From contig CM062379.1 of NCBI GenBank assembly GCA_031310005.1, forward strand, positions 186,001 through 250,000: a stretch of 64,000 bases of DNA, read 5' to 3'. Of the stretch, positions 34,126 to 43,391 are shown piece by piece. The stretch comes from Dactylellina haptotyla. Lineage: Eukaryota; Ascomycota; Orbiliomycetes; Orbiliales; Orbiliaceae. The notes under the pieces are model-generated. The model saw only the letters and a list, made by a program, of their open reading frames with translations. It did no database searches and was not told the origin of the DNA. Position 1 is the first letter of the stretch. Every line of letters starts with the position of its first letter. Made by a program: the position numbers and the translations under genes.

Positions 34126-36300
34126 TTATTTCGCTAGGTACTCTCTTCCGAGCCCTAATGCCTCACATTGCTCTCTCTCGTTTAGCTCGACTTGTTTCCC
34201 GTCCCATTGCAACCTTCTCATCGTGGGCTTCTCAGCCTTCAAGTTCTCCCACTTGCCAGTCTTGCTCACTTGTTCCATCGAAGTCCAGAAACCTCTAGCT
34301 AGCAACGCTTTCTCCTTGGGATTGGGGTCGTGGTTCCACGCGAAACTGGTCCAGTAGTCCATCAGCAAGTCCGAGAACATCAGATCCTCCCTATCTCTGG
34401 GCTTCTCCCCGGCAAATTCCAAGGCGCCAAGGGTAAGGTCAAGATCGCCGGAGTGGCACTTGAAGTACTCCTGGTTGGCGTCGCCGTTAGGGGCCTCGCA
34501 TTCAGGGGCAGTATATAGGGGGCTCTGATAGGTTCGGTTGACTTCATAGACATAAACAGCTGGGAGTAAGTTGTTCTTCGCGGCGAGGTAGGCGGTGGAC
34601 CAAGCGCCGCACTTTGACATGGCGTCGGTCAGAACGCGAACGGTGACATTGAATGCGGCGTAGTCTGGGTTTCCAGTGGTAGGCTTGGGGAAAGCTGGGT
34701 GGTTGGCAAAAAGTGTGAGGTTCTTGTTGACGTTCCCAAAGATCTCTGGAGTGGTGCCGGCGAAGTCAAGATACTCGAAGGTGGAGTAGATGTCACCATA
34801 GTATTCTGCGTTGAAGGAGGAAACGGAGATAGCCCATTCATCACGGGTAACACCGATGATAAGAGGGACTTTGGATATGTATTTATTTCCAGTGAGTGGG
34901 AGATTAGGCACGTGGAGGATCTGGTTATCAATCACAGGCCAGTCGGCGAGATTGAATGGTCCGTTAAGCTTCTCGCTATCAACCTTCTTGATGCAATCGA
35001 TAGGATCAGCAGCCTTGGAGCAGCCGACTTGCTCGAGGAGACCGTTGAACTTGACGGATGCATCCTTAAGAGTTGGGTAAGTAGCTGGAAGTGTGTCGGA
35101 GCCGAAACCGATAATTGGGCTCATCATAATGGCGGCAGAGAAGAGACCTTTAGCAGCCTCGCTGGCCATCAAGACGCGGACGGACATGGCACCAGCGGAA
35201 TCGCCAGAGATAGTGATACGCTCTGGGTCACCGCCGAAGTGGGCAATGTTGGCCCTGACCCATTTGAGAGCAGTGATCTGGTCACCGATACCGTAGTTGC
35301 CAGTGATACCGGCACCCTGCTTATCGGTGGCCAAGAAACCAAAATTCCCTAGTCTATAGTTGAACTTGACAACGACAACATCACCACGGCTGGCGATGTT
35401 GACACCGTCGTAGCCATCGAGGTTGCCGTTATTGTGGGTGAAAGCACCACCGTGGATGAAAAACAGGACTGGCTTGGAGTTAGGGAACTCTGACTGGCCC
35501 GGGAAGTGTGGCAGTTTGACCGAAGTTGGGAGATATGGAGTGGCGATATTCAGGAAGAGACAATCCTCGCTACCACCGCTTGGTTGCAAGCATTGCGAAC
35601 CGTATCCGAGGGCGGTGACGCTACCCTCGCCTTCTAGGACAGTGGAGTGTTCGAATCTCTTAGGGGTAGGAGCATATCGGATACCGTCGAAGCGGAAGCC
35701 GGCAGCATCTCTGAAACCGGTGATTTGCTGGTTACCAGCTTGGACGGTAACGTGGTATTGAACTCCAGCGTTGGCGTTGATGCTGTCTTTGGTGGTGGCT
35801 GGGGCGTTATGGGTGCAGAGAACCGGGAGGGATGTAGCGCAATCGTTACCAAATTCTCCGTTCGCGGTGACGGTTCGGCATTTCTGGTCGCCAGAGGGAG
35901 CAATACGGAAGGAAACCTTGTCGTTGTATTTGCCTAGGTAGACCTGGTAGGAGAGAGGGTAGATTGGGTGAGGCTTGTCGCCCTGGTTGGCAGTGAGAGG
36001 AGTCCACAACTTCTCAGAGAAAGAGGCGCATGCGTTCACGGCGCCTTCATTGTCGTAAGTGCCCTCGATCAGAAGAGCAGAAGGAGTCCTCTTGGAAGCT
36101 TCGGCTGGTGACAAGTTAGCATTTCAAAGCTTGGAAGCATTGTAAGGAAAAAGCAAGAAAGACTCACCCCAGACGTCGTTATCGTTCAGGATGCTTATCG
36201 AGTTGGTGAGAGGGGCTGGAGCACCGCCCACGGTAGGAGCGGCAGCCACCCTGCCGAGACAGTAGACAGCAGAAATCAAAGCGAGCGACTTGGAAGCCAT
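34126..36300 (-). CDS. Secreted type-B carboxylesterase/lipase
   Basis: Exons 36300-36168 and 36104-34126, 703 aa. A signal peptide (MASKSLALISAVYCLGRVAAA) precedes an N-terminal extension of about 150 residues, then the alpha/beta-hydrolase core. Family marks: EDCLFLNI, oxyanion segment FFIHGGAF, nucleophile elbow GDSAGAMS (Ser near 343; the more common form is GESAGG), an acidic residue in VTRDEWA, and catalytic His in FKCHSGDL. It should hydrolyse carboxylic esters outside the cell; the substrate is unknown. The single intron has a GCTAAC branch site. TATAAATA on the minus strand (36366-36373) lies about 66 bp upstream of the ATG. Length is above the family norm of about 550 because of the N-terminal extension. 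Confidence 0.93.
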
Positions 36301-37268
36301 TGTGATATAACGAGTGATTGTTGATGGAATACCGACTACTGCCTCAGAGGGTCGGAATTCACGTATATTTATACATTTTCAAGTCGCCAGTTCGGTGCCA
36401 ATCGGTCCCGGCCGACGGTTTGATGTGACGAAATATTTGCTAGTTTTTTTTTTCTCTCTCCTCATGCCATTCGGCGCCGAGCTATTATCACGGGCGATGA
36501 CCTATTTGTGGCAAGCGAGAGGATGAAAACCCGGGTTCGAAGCAGAAAATTTCTGCGGGCATGGAACTGGGGACATGGAGCTTCCTCGGTGCGCATAGAC
36601 GGCACGGATGCACTGCTACGGCGGGAAGAGCATATTAGTACCGTAAAGGCGAGTTGTTTATAGCGCACAATAATGGAAGTGGCATGGCGAGATCGAAAGA
36701 TTGTGAGAGAAGTTCCAGAACAGCGTTAGTTGGTGCTGGTCTTTGTGGGACTAGTACGGCAACTGGCCTTGCGAGAAAAGGCACTCGTACGATCGTGGCA
36801 AGTCTGCCGGGTGTGTACCTGGCCAGCTGTAATAGACGATTATACCGTATTTGGGGGTCTGTAGTCAGAAACGGGCAGGTAGCAACGATGGCGACAGAGG
36901 TGACATTGAAGAATGGGCAACGGTCCCGCCCGACTGCCGCATTGACATGCAATGCACAAAAAATATCCGATGCGAAGCGAAAAAGCTTGGTCTGAAATTT
37001 TCTTGGTGTCTCTGAGCTCACCTTCTTCTGTTCGACCTCACCGATACTTTGAGGCTTGTGATATGTCTTGGAGGCGGACCGCGTTGCTGTTGCATTTGGC
37101 GGCCCAATCTGTGTTGTCCATTCCAGCCTGACCGGATCGGGTAACTCTCAAAGACGACTCCAACGACGGGACTGTGCAGGAACGCGTCTCCCCGCCAGGG
37201 ATACCCGCATATATTCCATCTAGAGTATTATATCACCCGTATTCGATATTATTAATAAGAATAAGAAT
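36301..37268. promoter_or_regulatory. Divergent promoter region: carboxylesterase and F-box gene
   Basis: Includes TATAAATA (minus strand, 36366-36373) for the carboxylesterase. The F-box gene starts at 37269 after a short AT-rich leader. No gene seen between. Confidence 0.5.
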
Positions 37269-38306
37269 ATGGATGTTAACGCCCAACTATCCACTTTGGA
37301 CATCGGCGGCGGAGAAACTGGCGAGCCGTCCACCGGCGCTCCTCCCTCCGTCCCCACCACAGGCATCCACTCCGTCCCCACCGAAATCCTCCTGCACATC
37401 CTCACCTTCCTCGACGACTTGACCCTCTGCCGGACGGTCAGACCCGTCTGCCGCCTCTTCAACTCCCTCGCCCTCTCGCAGACCTCAGGCCACGTGCACG
37501 GCCTGACGCCCGCACTATGGGAATACATCTTCTCCTTCCTCTACAGCCGCGCGACGGTCCTGGAAACCCGCTGCGTATCCCCGATCTTCTGCCGCCTAAT
37601 CGACGACACCCAAATTGAAGCCATCCGCATCTGTCTCTGGCGGGGGCGCATCCCGGAGTCTGAATCCAAACTAGACGACTGGTGGTCCCAAGTCCACCCG
37701 TTCCTCGTCAAACCCCGCCTGCGCGAATCCAAACAGACCTTCGCGAAGGACTCCAATAAAGTCTACAATTCACTCGGGCAACTCGCCCACGAAACATGCA
37801 GTATCCCACCCGTCGGGTCGGCGAGTATAGCCGTTCACTTCCCTACATTCGCGAACCGCTGTCAGCGACGCCGGGATGCGGGGTTACCACCACTATCGAA
37901 AATCATCCCACGCAGGGCCGATAATCCGGACGTGGTCACCGTCGCGGACGTGTTTATAGTCATGCAGAAGGTCGTGCTGGATTACTGGGTCGATTCGGTG
38001 AATATCCTCGTCAAGGGGGACAAGATGTACGTGACCGAAAAGGCGTTGACGGACGAATTGATCGCCGAGTTGGACGCGGGTAAGTTCTCGGATGAAGATA
38101 TCGAGGGAGCGGATAAGGAGGCTCGAATTGCCGCTGCGACGAATCTGTTGAAGAACTCGAATTGCATTATCGATCGCGGGCCGAGGTATGGTATTTTCCC
38201 TAGGAACAATCTGCGCAATTCGTTCGAGATGGCGGTGGTGTGGGATAAATTGTACTCGGCGGGAGGGGCACGGCATCCGGGGAGTAACTGGCTTATCAAT
38301 TGTTAG
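37269..38306 (+). CDS. F-box protein with a second F-box-like segment
   Basis: Single exon, 345 aa. A disordered start is followed by a clear F-box at about 37-75 (VPTEILLHILTFLDDLTLCR, then VRPVCRLFNSLA). Shortly after there is a similar segment, GLTPALWEYIFSFLYSR with VSPIFCRLI. The rest has no known fold by eye but contains VTVADVFIVMQKVVLDYW, resembling a segment of the convergent neighbour at 38417-39532. The protein probably acts as a substrate adaptor of an SCF ubiquitin ligase. Coding DNA is GC-rich compared with the flanks. It ends 110 bp from the stop of the convergent F-box gene. Confidence 0.85.
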   Translation: MDVNAQLSTLDIGGGETGEPSTGAPPSVPTTGIHSVPTEILLHILTFLDDLTLCRTVRPVCRLFNSLALSQTSGHVHGLTPALWEYIFSFLYSRATVLETRCVSPIFCRLIDDTQIEAIRICLWRGRIPESESKLDDWWSQVHPFLVKPRLRESKQTFAKDSNKVYNSLGQLAHETCSIPPVGSASIAVHFPTFANRCQRRRDAGLPPLSKIIPRRADNPDVVTVADVFIVMQKVVLDYWVDSVNILVKGDKMYVTEKALTDELIAELDAGKFSDEDIEGADKEARIAAATNLLKNSNCIIDRGPRYGIFPRNNLRNSFEMAVVWDKLYSAGGARHPGSNWLINC

Positions 38307-38416
38307 AATATACGCTCGGTCTATATATATGTATACATACATGTACATGCAAAAATTCAGCTGGCTCTATAATAAAATGAAGCATTTGGAAATTTATGTA
38401 TGTATATTTTATGTGC

Positions 38417-39532
38417 TCAATATATATCATGCAGCTTGATAGTATTGGCCCCAAACACCGCGATACCATTGGATACAAATTGCAAACTTAGAATCATATT
38501 CCTCCTCAACGGTAAGTTCTCTATCGCCTCCCTCTGAGTGTACCACCACCCGACCCCTTCCACCAGTTTACCCTGGTGATCAGCGAATTCCCATTTCCTG
38601 CCTAATTCCACGGTTCTCGCTTTATGAATCATAGAGAGATGTTTAGGCGTGGTGAACACCGCGCTCTCGTTGGCATATATCGGCCGGTATCCGGGTGGGT
38701 AATAATACCGCTCCAACTGGTCTCTGGTCATCGGAGAGTGTAGCAGCTGGAAAAAGGCGTCGAATACATCATACACTGTGATCGCTGTGTTTTCGTCCTT
38801 TGAAATCGCGATCACAGGGTCCACGTCTGTATTTGTGCAACCCCCGCCGGCCCACTGTACTACCACTCTTCTAACTGGGGGAAAAGTCGCGTTCGCTTTC
38901 AGGACAGGATTGGTCGGGTCGAGTGGCATTCGAGGTAGCATTCGGCTACGAAGAACGTTAATCTCGCCGGGGTATATGGAGCGGATCCAGAGCGCCTTGA
39001 AGGCCGGGTGTGCGTACGGTCTATGGAAGAGGTAATCTCTACGGATGGGCATGGATTGAGAAGACGGATTGGTGAGCGCCAGTTGGGTTCTATTTTTGGT
39101 GAATGCATTGGAGTAGTCGGCGTTCGGGGGATCGTGGAAGAAGAGATGTTTGATTACCGTGTGGTGGGACTCGACGAACATCGAATGGAACGACTTGGAG
39201 ACTTTGAGGAGCCGGATCACGTCGGTGTAGCGGGTGAAGTGCGAGCATATCCGGTGCCAGATGGCGATCGGGAAGGTGTTATCCAGGCCGGCATTCGGGT
39301 AGAGGATCAGAGCCGCATGATTAAACGCACGACAGACCCCGCGATAATGCAGCACGGAGTAGCTATCGAAATGGGAGAATATCTGGACGATTATTTCCGG
39401 AGCGAGGACGACGTTCCCTTTTGGAAAGTTGCCTGTTTGGGGGCGCGCGATAGAGTTTGTGTTGTTGGAGGGGCCGGTGTTGGATTCCGGGTCCGGGTCA
39501 TTGTCATGAGGAGAGCATTCGGGATAGTTCAT
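38417..39532 (-). CDS. F-box protein, convergent paralog
   Basis: Single exon, 371 aa. After a disordered N-terminus (PECSPHDNDPDPESNTGPSN) an F-box occurs at about 40-75 (LAPEIIVQIFSHFDSYSVLH, then VCRAFNHAA). It is followed by a second F-box-like stretch (FPIAIWHRICSHFTRYTDVI, then VSKSFHSMF). The later segment ITVYDVFDAFFQLLHSP parallels VTVADVFIVMQ in the neighbouring F-box gene. Both proteins share the same order (disordered start, two F-box-like segments, DVF motif), so they are probably diverged duplicates. Role by family: SCF ubiquitin-ligase substrate receptor. Confidence 0.82.
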   Translation of the reverse strand: MNYPECSPHDNDPDPESNTGPSNNTNSIARPQTGNFPKGNVVLAPEIIVQIFSHFDSYSVLHYRGVCRAFNHAALILYPNAGLDNTFPIAIWHRICSHFTRYTDVIRLLKVSKSFHSMFVESHHTVIKHLFFHDPPNADYSNAFTKNRTQLALTNPSSQSMPIRRDYLFHRPYAHPAFKALWIRSIYPGEINVLRSRMLPRMPLDPTNPVLKANATFPPVRRVVVQWAGGGCTNTDVDPVIAISKDENTAITVYDVFDAFFQLLHSPMTRDQLERYYYPPGYRPIYANESAVFTTPKHLSMIHKARTVELGRKWEFADHQGKLVEGVGWWYTQREAIENLPLRRNMILSLQFVSNGIAVFGANTIKLHDIY

Positions 39533-39728
39533 GGTGCTAGATACTGTAGAGTCTTACATATATACAAGAGAATGAAACTACTCTAATACGGTCGCAGGTT
39601 CATTTGAATTTCGATGTTTTGAGGTGTCGCGCTGCTTCTAGTTCCGACCGCTCTGTGTCGCGAGCTCCGATCAGATGCAGTGGGTTTTAAGCAGCCTTCG
39701 CTTAGTCTGCACAAGTTTAAACCAAAAC

Positions 39729-39969
39729 ATGCGGTTGATCTATCCCGTTGGTACTTCATACACGACATTGAAAAGAGCAACTGCATTTAAGACCGTCCAA
39801 AGTACTTAATAGCGGTAACCTCATACGGTTTCACGCAATCTAAAAGCAGAACAACAGAAGGAGGTTCTGAATCTTGCTTGTGGTCTGCCCATATCGCACG
39901 AGCCTCTTGGTCGCAGATCTCGAGCGACGCGGAACGGTCCCGAGTTTCCCGGCGACCAGTGTCCTGAAA
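39729..39969. repeat. Direct repeat, copy A
   Basis: About 241 bp nearly identical to 40145-40383, separated by about 175 bp. The first ~170 bp differ at only one or two positions. The later part has several 1-3 nt indels. It covers the 3' end of an F-box gene and downstream DNA. Confidence 0.9.
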
Positions 39970-40110
39970 GTGGTCTTCCTCCTCCCATTCCTTCTGCCAT
40001 GTGATACGAGGCGCCACCCATTCGGTTACCATGGTGGCGTGCATGTAGCGGATGAGGGACGCCATCCCGCCATCTTGTTCTGATATGGGGATGTCGGACT
40101 TTTTGTCCAC
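39787..40110 (-). pseudogene. 3' fragment of an F-box-type gene (copy A)
   Basis: An open frame of 107 codons whose last ~55 codons (RSASLEICDQEARAIWADHK onward, ending IKYFGRS) match the C-terminal frame of the adjacent copy. It has no F-box and no obvious start region. It looks like a C-terminal piece left by partial tandem duplication. Confidence 0.55.
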
Positions 40111-40144
40111 CGCTACCCTGTTCGAACCCGAATAGCGGCCGCTT

Positions 40145-40383
40145 ATGCGGTTGATCTATCCTGTTGGTACTTCATACACGACATTGAAAAGAGCAACTGC
40201 ATTTAAGACCGTCCAAAGTACTTAATAGCGGTAACCTCATACGGTTTCACGCAATCTAAAAGCAGAACAACAGAAGGAGGTTCTGAATCTTGCTTGTGGT
40301 CTGCCCATATCGCACGGTTTCTTGGTCGCAGATCTCGAGCGACGCGGGAACGGTCCTGAGTTTCCGGCGACCATGTCCTGAAA
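40145..40383. repeat. Direct repeat, copy B
   Basis: About 239 bp matching 39729-39969 in the same orientation. It forms the 3' end of the F-box locus at 40203-40722. Confidence 0.9.
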
Positions 40384-40722
40384 CCACCCACGGCGGAGGA
40401 GGTAGTCTGCGGTCTTCTGCTGGTCCTCGCCGTCGGGCTCCCGGTCAACGGGGGATGGGAACCGTTGATGGCGTGGGGAGGGGGCCTTGATTGAAGGCGG
40501 CGGGTCTCGACCGTCATACCTCCACGTCTCCCAGCGCAAGACCGGTGACTCGTCGAGCAGAGTGCGCCATAGTTTGCAGACGGATCTGATAGTCGTGACC
40601 AGCTCGAGGGCCGGGAGGTGGGCGAGAATGTTCTCGAGGAGTTCGTTCGTCGCCAGGACCTGCACCTGCGAGCTCGAGCCAGCCGCCCGTCCACGTTCGT
40701 CGTCGCTTGTCGGCGCATCCAT
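40203..40722 (-). pseudogene. Frameshifted F-box gene (copy B)
   Basis: From an ATG at 40722 a frame encodes an F-box-like segment (LATNELLENILAHLPALELV, then VCKLWRTLLDESPVLRWETW) and runs to a stop at 40237. The C-terminal text shared with copy A (RAIWADHKQDSEPPSVVLLL...YFGRS, stop at 40203) lies in another frame. Several indels relative to copy A sit between about 40310 and 40383. The two halves are therefore out of register, which suggests a decayed gene. An intact gene with a different, shorter C-terminus is possible. Confidence 0.6.
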
Positions 40723-40980
40723 CTCGTCGCTGCAATCTAGTATATTTTATCTACGACGTAACTTCTCTACTCATATATTTTAAAATCGATGATCTCCTCT
40801 TTTCGAAATGTCCCAGACCCGCGAGGCTAGGCGGGAAACACGGTTGCATGGGACTGGTTCTAGGCAGACCACAGGCGCACCCAAAGCGCAGCGAGTTGAC
40901 GTTGGCGGTGAGTCCCCGCCGAGCAGGCAGTGGCCGTGTTGCGTGGGCTGCCAATGCGCCTGGCCAGTCCCCTTCTGGCA

Positions 40981-40987
40981 TATAAAG
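40981..40987 (+). promoter_or_regulatory. TATA box of the WASP-like gene
   Basis: TATAAAG lies 146 bp before the ATG at 41133 in an otherwise GC-rich upstream region. Confidence 0.5.
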
Positions 40988-41132
40988 CACCCAACACCGC
41001 CCTGCAGCTCTGCGGGCCATCGATTCGATATATGCATTATATTCGACATATTCTGCAACCGACGCAGACTCGCTCTGAAAATACTCCGTAATCGACCAAG
41101 CAGGTCTGTTTATTAGACGCAGTAACAGAACG

Positions 41133-42972
41133 ATGACGCGGTGGCGCTCGACGCTCCGCAGCGCCGACAGGGAGCTCGTTAAGCGGGCGGCCGGGTCGAA
41201 AACCACAGTCCTGGGGGAGGCCATCGCCCGGCTATACGTTAGCCACCCGGGCGGTACCCAGTGGAGGTACACCGGCATATCCGGCTGTCTAGTTCTCACA
41301 TTTGACAGAATTAGCAAGAGCAACTTTCTCAAAATTATAGACGTATCGGTAGGTATCTAATTATCGATATTTATTTGTTTATTTATGTTCTATGGAATGG
41401 CGCTGATAGTTATAATGTTCAGACGGAAGCCCGAGGGGTCCTCTGGGACCAGGAGATATACTCCGGCCTACAATACAACCAAGACCGAACCTTCTTCCAT
41501 TCCTTCGAGATTGAAGATTGTTTCATAGGGCTATCCTTCTGTAATGAAAGAGAAGCTGAATCATTCAGAGGGAAGGTTCTCAAGATTTCTCCCTACTTCT
41601 CATCCAACAATCCCTTCCGCCAGGCCCGTCTCGCCCAGCGCCCCGTCCTCAAATTGCAAACCCAGTCTCAGCCAGCTGGTCCATCCGTACCGCAGCCCTC
41701 ATACACAGGGTCAGTAGAAGCAGACGCCCAAGATAACGATAACGACCCTGAGTCACCTACTTGGCAGATTGCACCTGCATTGCCGGAAGGGAGTCGACAG
41801 CCGCCACCACCACCACCTCTTCCTCCCGCTCGAAGAACCCCAGCCAAACAAATGAAGGCAGACCTGAATGAATGTATAACCAATCCGTTCTCAAAAAATT
41901 GGAAGCCTCCTGTTCCTCCACCTCCCCGAAAAGTCCATTTGGACCTGAGCATAACACATGCCCCGCCTCCTAGCCGGCCTGCACCCCCTCCTCCACCCAC
42001 CACGTTCAGGTTTACACAACCGACGGCACCGATATCTCCGCCAGAACCAATTTCTCAGATACCTATTGTCATACCGGGATGTCAAGTTTGCAAGAAATCA
42101 AACCCTATTTTTCTCAATACATACAACGAAGCGCCTCCACCACCTCACGCGCCTCCGCCGCCTCCTCCCTATACCAAATACACATCGCAAGATACAGATG
42201 CAGAAGCTGGAAGCTCGTCATCGCCTCGGACTAATCTCCTGGTCGAAATTCGTGCGGGCACTACGCTTAAACCTGTTGGCGCACCCCCTTCACCGCCGCC
42301 ACAATTTTTGCCAAAACCGTTACTACACATACCAGAGGACACAGAATCAAAACCTACGACCTCACCATCCCGGGCTGACCTCCTTGATTCTATTCGTGCC
42401 GGAACGACGCTTAAGCATGTTCGAATAGTTCGATTATCTCAGCGTCTGCCAGCCCCTCCACCACCACCTCCACCTCCTCCTCCACCCCAAAGCTCAGAGC
42501 AAGTAGCACGCAATAGCCTCCTAGCTTCCATACGCACTGGTACGACCCTGAAACCAGTGAAACTATCTTCGTACTATGATCTTCCTCCTCCTCCTCCTCC
42601 ACCACCACCACCGTCATTCCTAGGACATCCACCGCCTTACACAGAGTCAGAGTCTGCAACAGCATCATCTCCTCGCAATAATCTCCTCCTTGACATCCGC
42701 GCCGGCACATCGTTGAAGCATGTGAATCCGCCGAGAGACCATAATTATATGGCGGATATTGGGTGCGGTCCTGTGGCTAACGCAAATCCCCCTCACGGCG
42801 ATGGTCTCTTGCACGCGCTTACCACAGCATTAGGCGGGAGGAGGGTTACAGGATATATGGATAGTGGTAAGTTATAATCTCAATATTTGACTGCATTTTC
42901 ATAATCGAGTCGGTATGCAACATTTTCTAAACTGTAGTTTTTATAATAGACGATGAAGGTGACGATTGGTGA
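41133..42972 (+). CDS. WASP/Las17-like Arp2/3 activator with four WH2 motifs
   Basis: Exons 41133-41348, 41423-42866 and 42950-42972, 560 aa. The N-terminus is a WH1 domain (about 1-130): ADRELVKRA, AIARLYVSHPGGTQWRYTG, RGVLWDQEIYSGLQYNQDR and TFFHSFEIEDCFIGLSF match Las17/WASP. A long proline-rich region with poly-Pro runs follows and could bind SH3 domains and profilin. Four actin-binding WH2-type repeats of the form LL..IR.GT.LK.V occur near residues 340, 388, 435 and 489. A seven-codon last exon supplies the acidic, Trp-containing tail DDEGDDW that contacts Arp2/3. The protein should promote branched actin at endocytic sites or elsewhere at the cortex. Unusual: four WH2 copies, where Las17 and WASP have one or two. 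It may be a second, diverged Las17 copy in this genome. Confidence 0.93.
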
Positions 42973-43391
42973 ATCTTTGAAAATTAAGGAGTTTTATGGG
43001 ACATTTTCAGGCGTGGGGTTTACTATGTAGAAATTGGATATGTATCTCTGAAATATTTTATAGGGGTTTCCTCTTATCCTTGACCGAAGTACACCTCTTT
43101 CCGCTCACGATTCGAAGACATCCCAGCTCTCATCAATGTAGGAGCCTGTTCCGCGTCAGGAGAGCTGCGGCTGACTTAATATCTCCAATCGCAACTCAAT
43201 TATTGGTAGACGAGACGACCCACCATATCTCTTAGCCTGACCATCTCCCCGGCGCAAACCTGAAACGGAGAATTTGGATATCTGTTCTTTGGATCGTGGA
43301 TCTAGCATACATGGATAGATTTTGCGAACAATTTCTGCCATGGGTAGACAGGGCCATTTGGATATTAGTCAGATGGAGACTGCAGATCGGA
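42973..43391. other. Intergenic between convergent WASP-like and NLR2 genes
   Basis: 3' flanks only; no gene seen. Confidence 0.5.

Noticed and set aside
40751-41332. 193-codon open frame on the minus strand
   Set aside because: It lies antisense to the WASP-like first exon and its TATA region; the plus-strand WH1 domain explains the coding signal.
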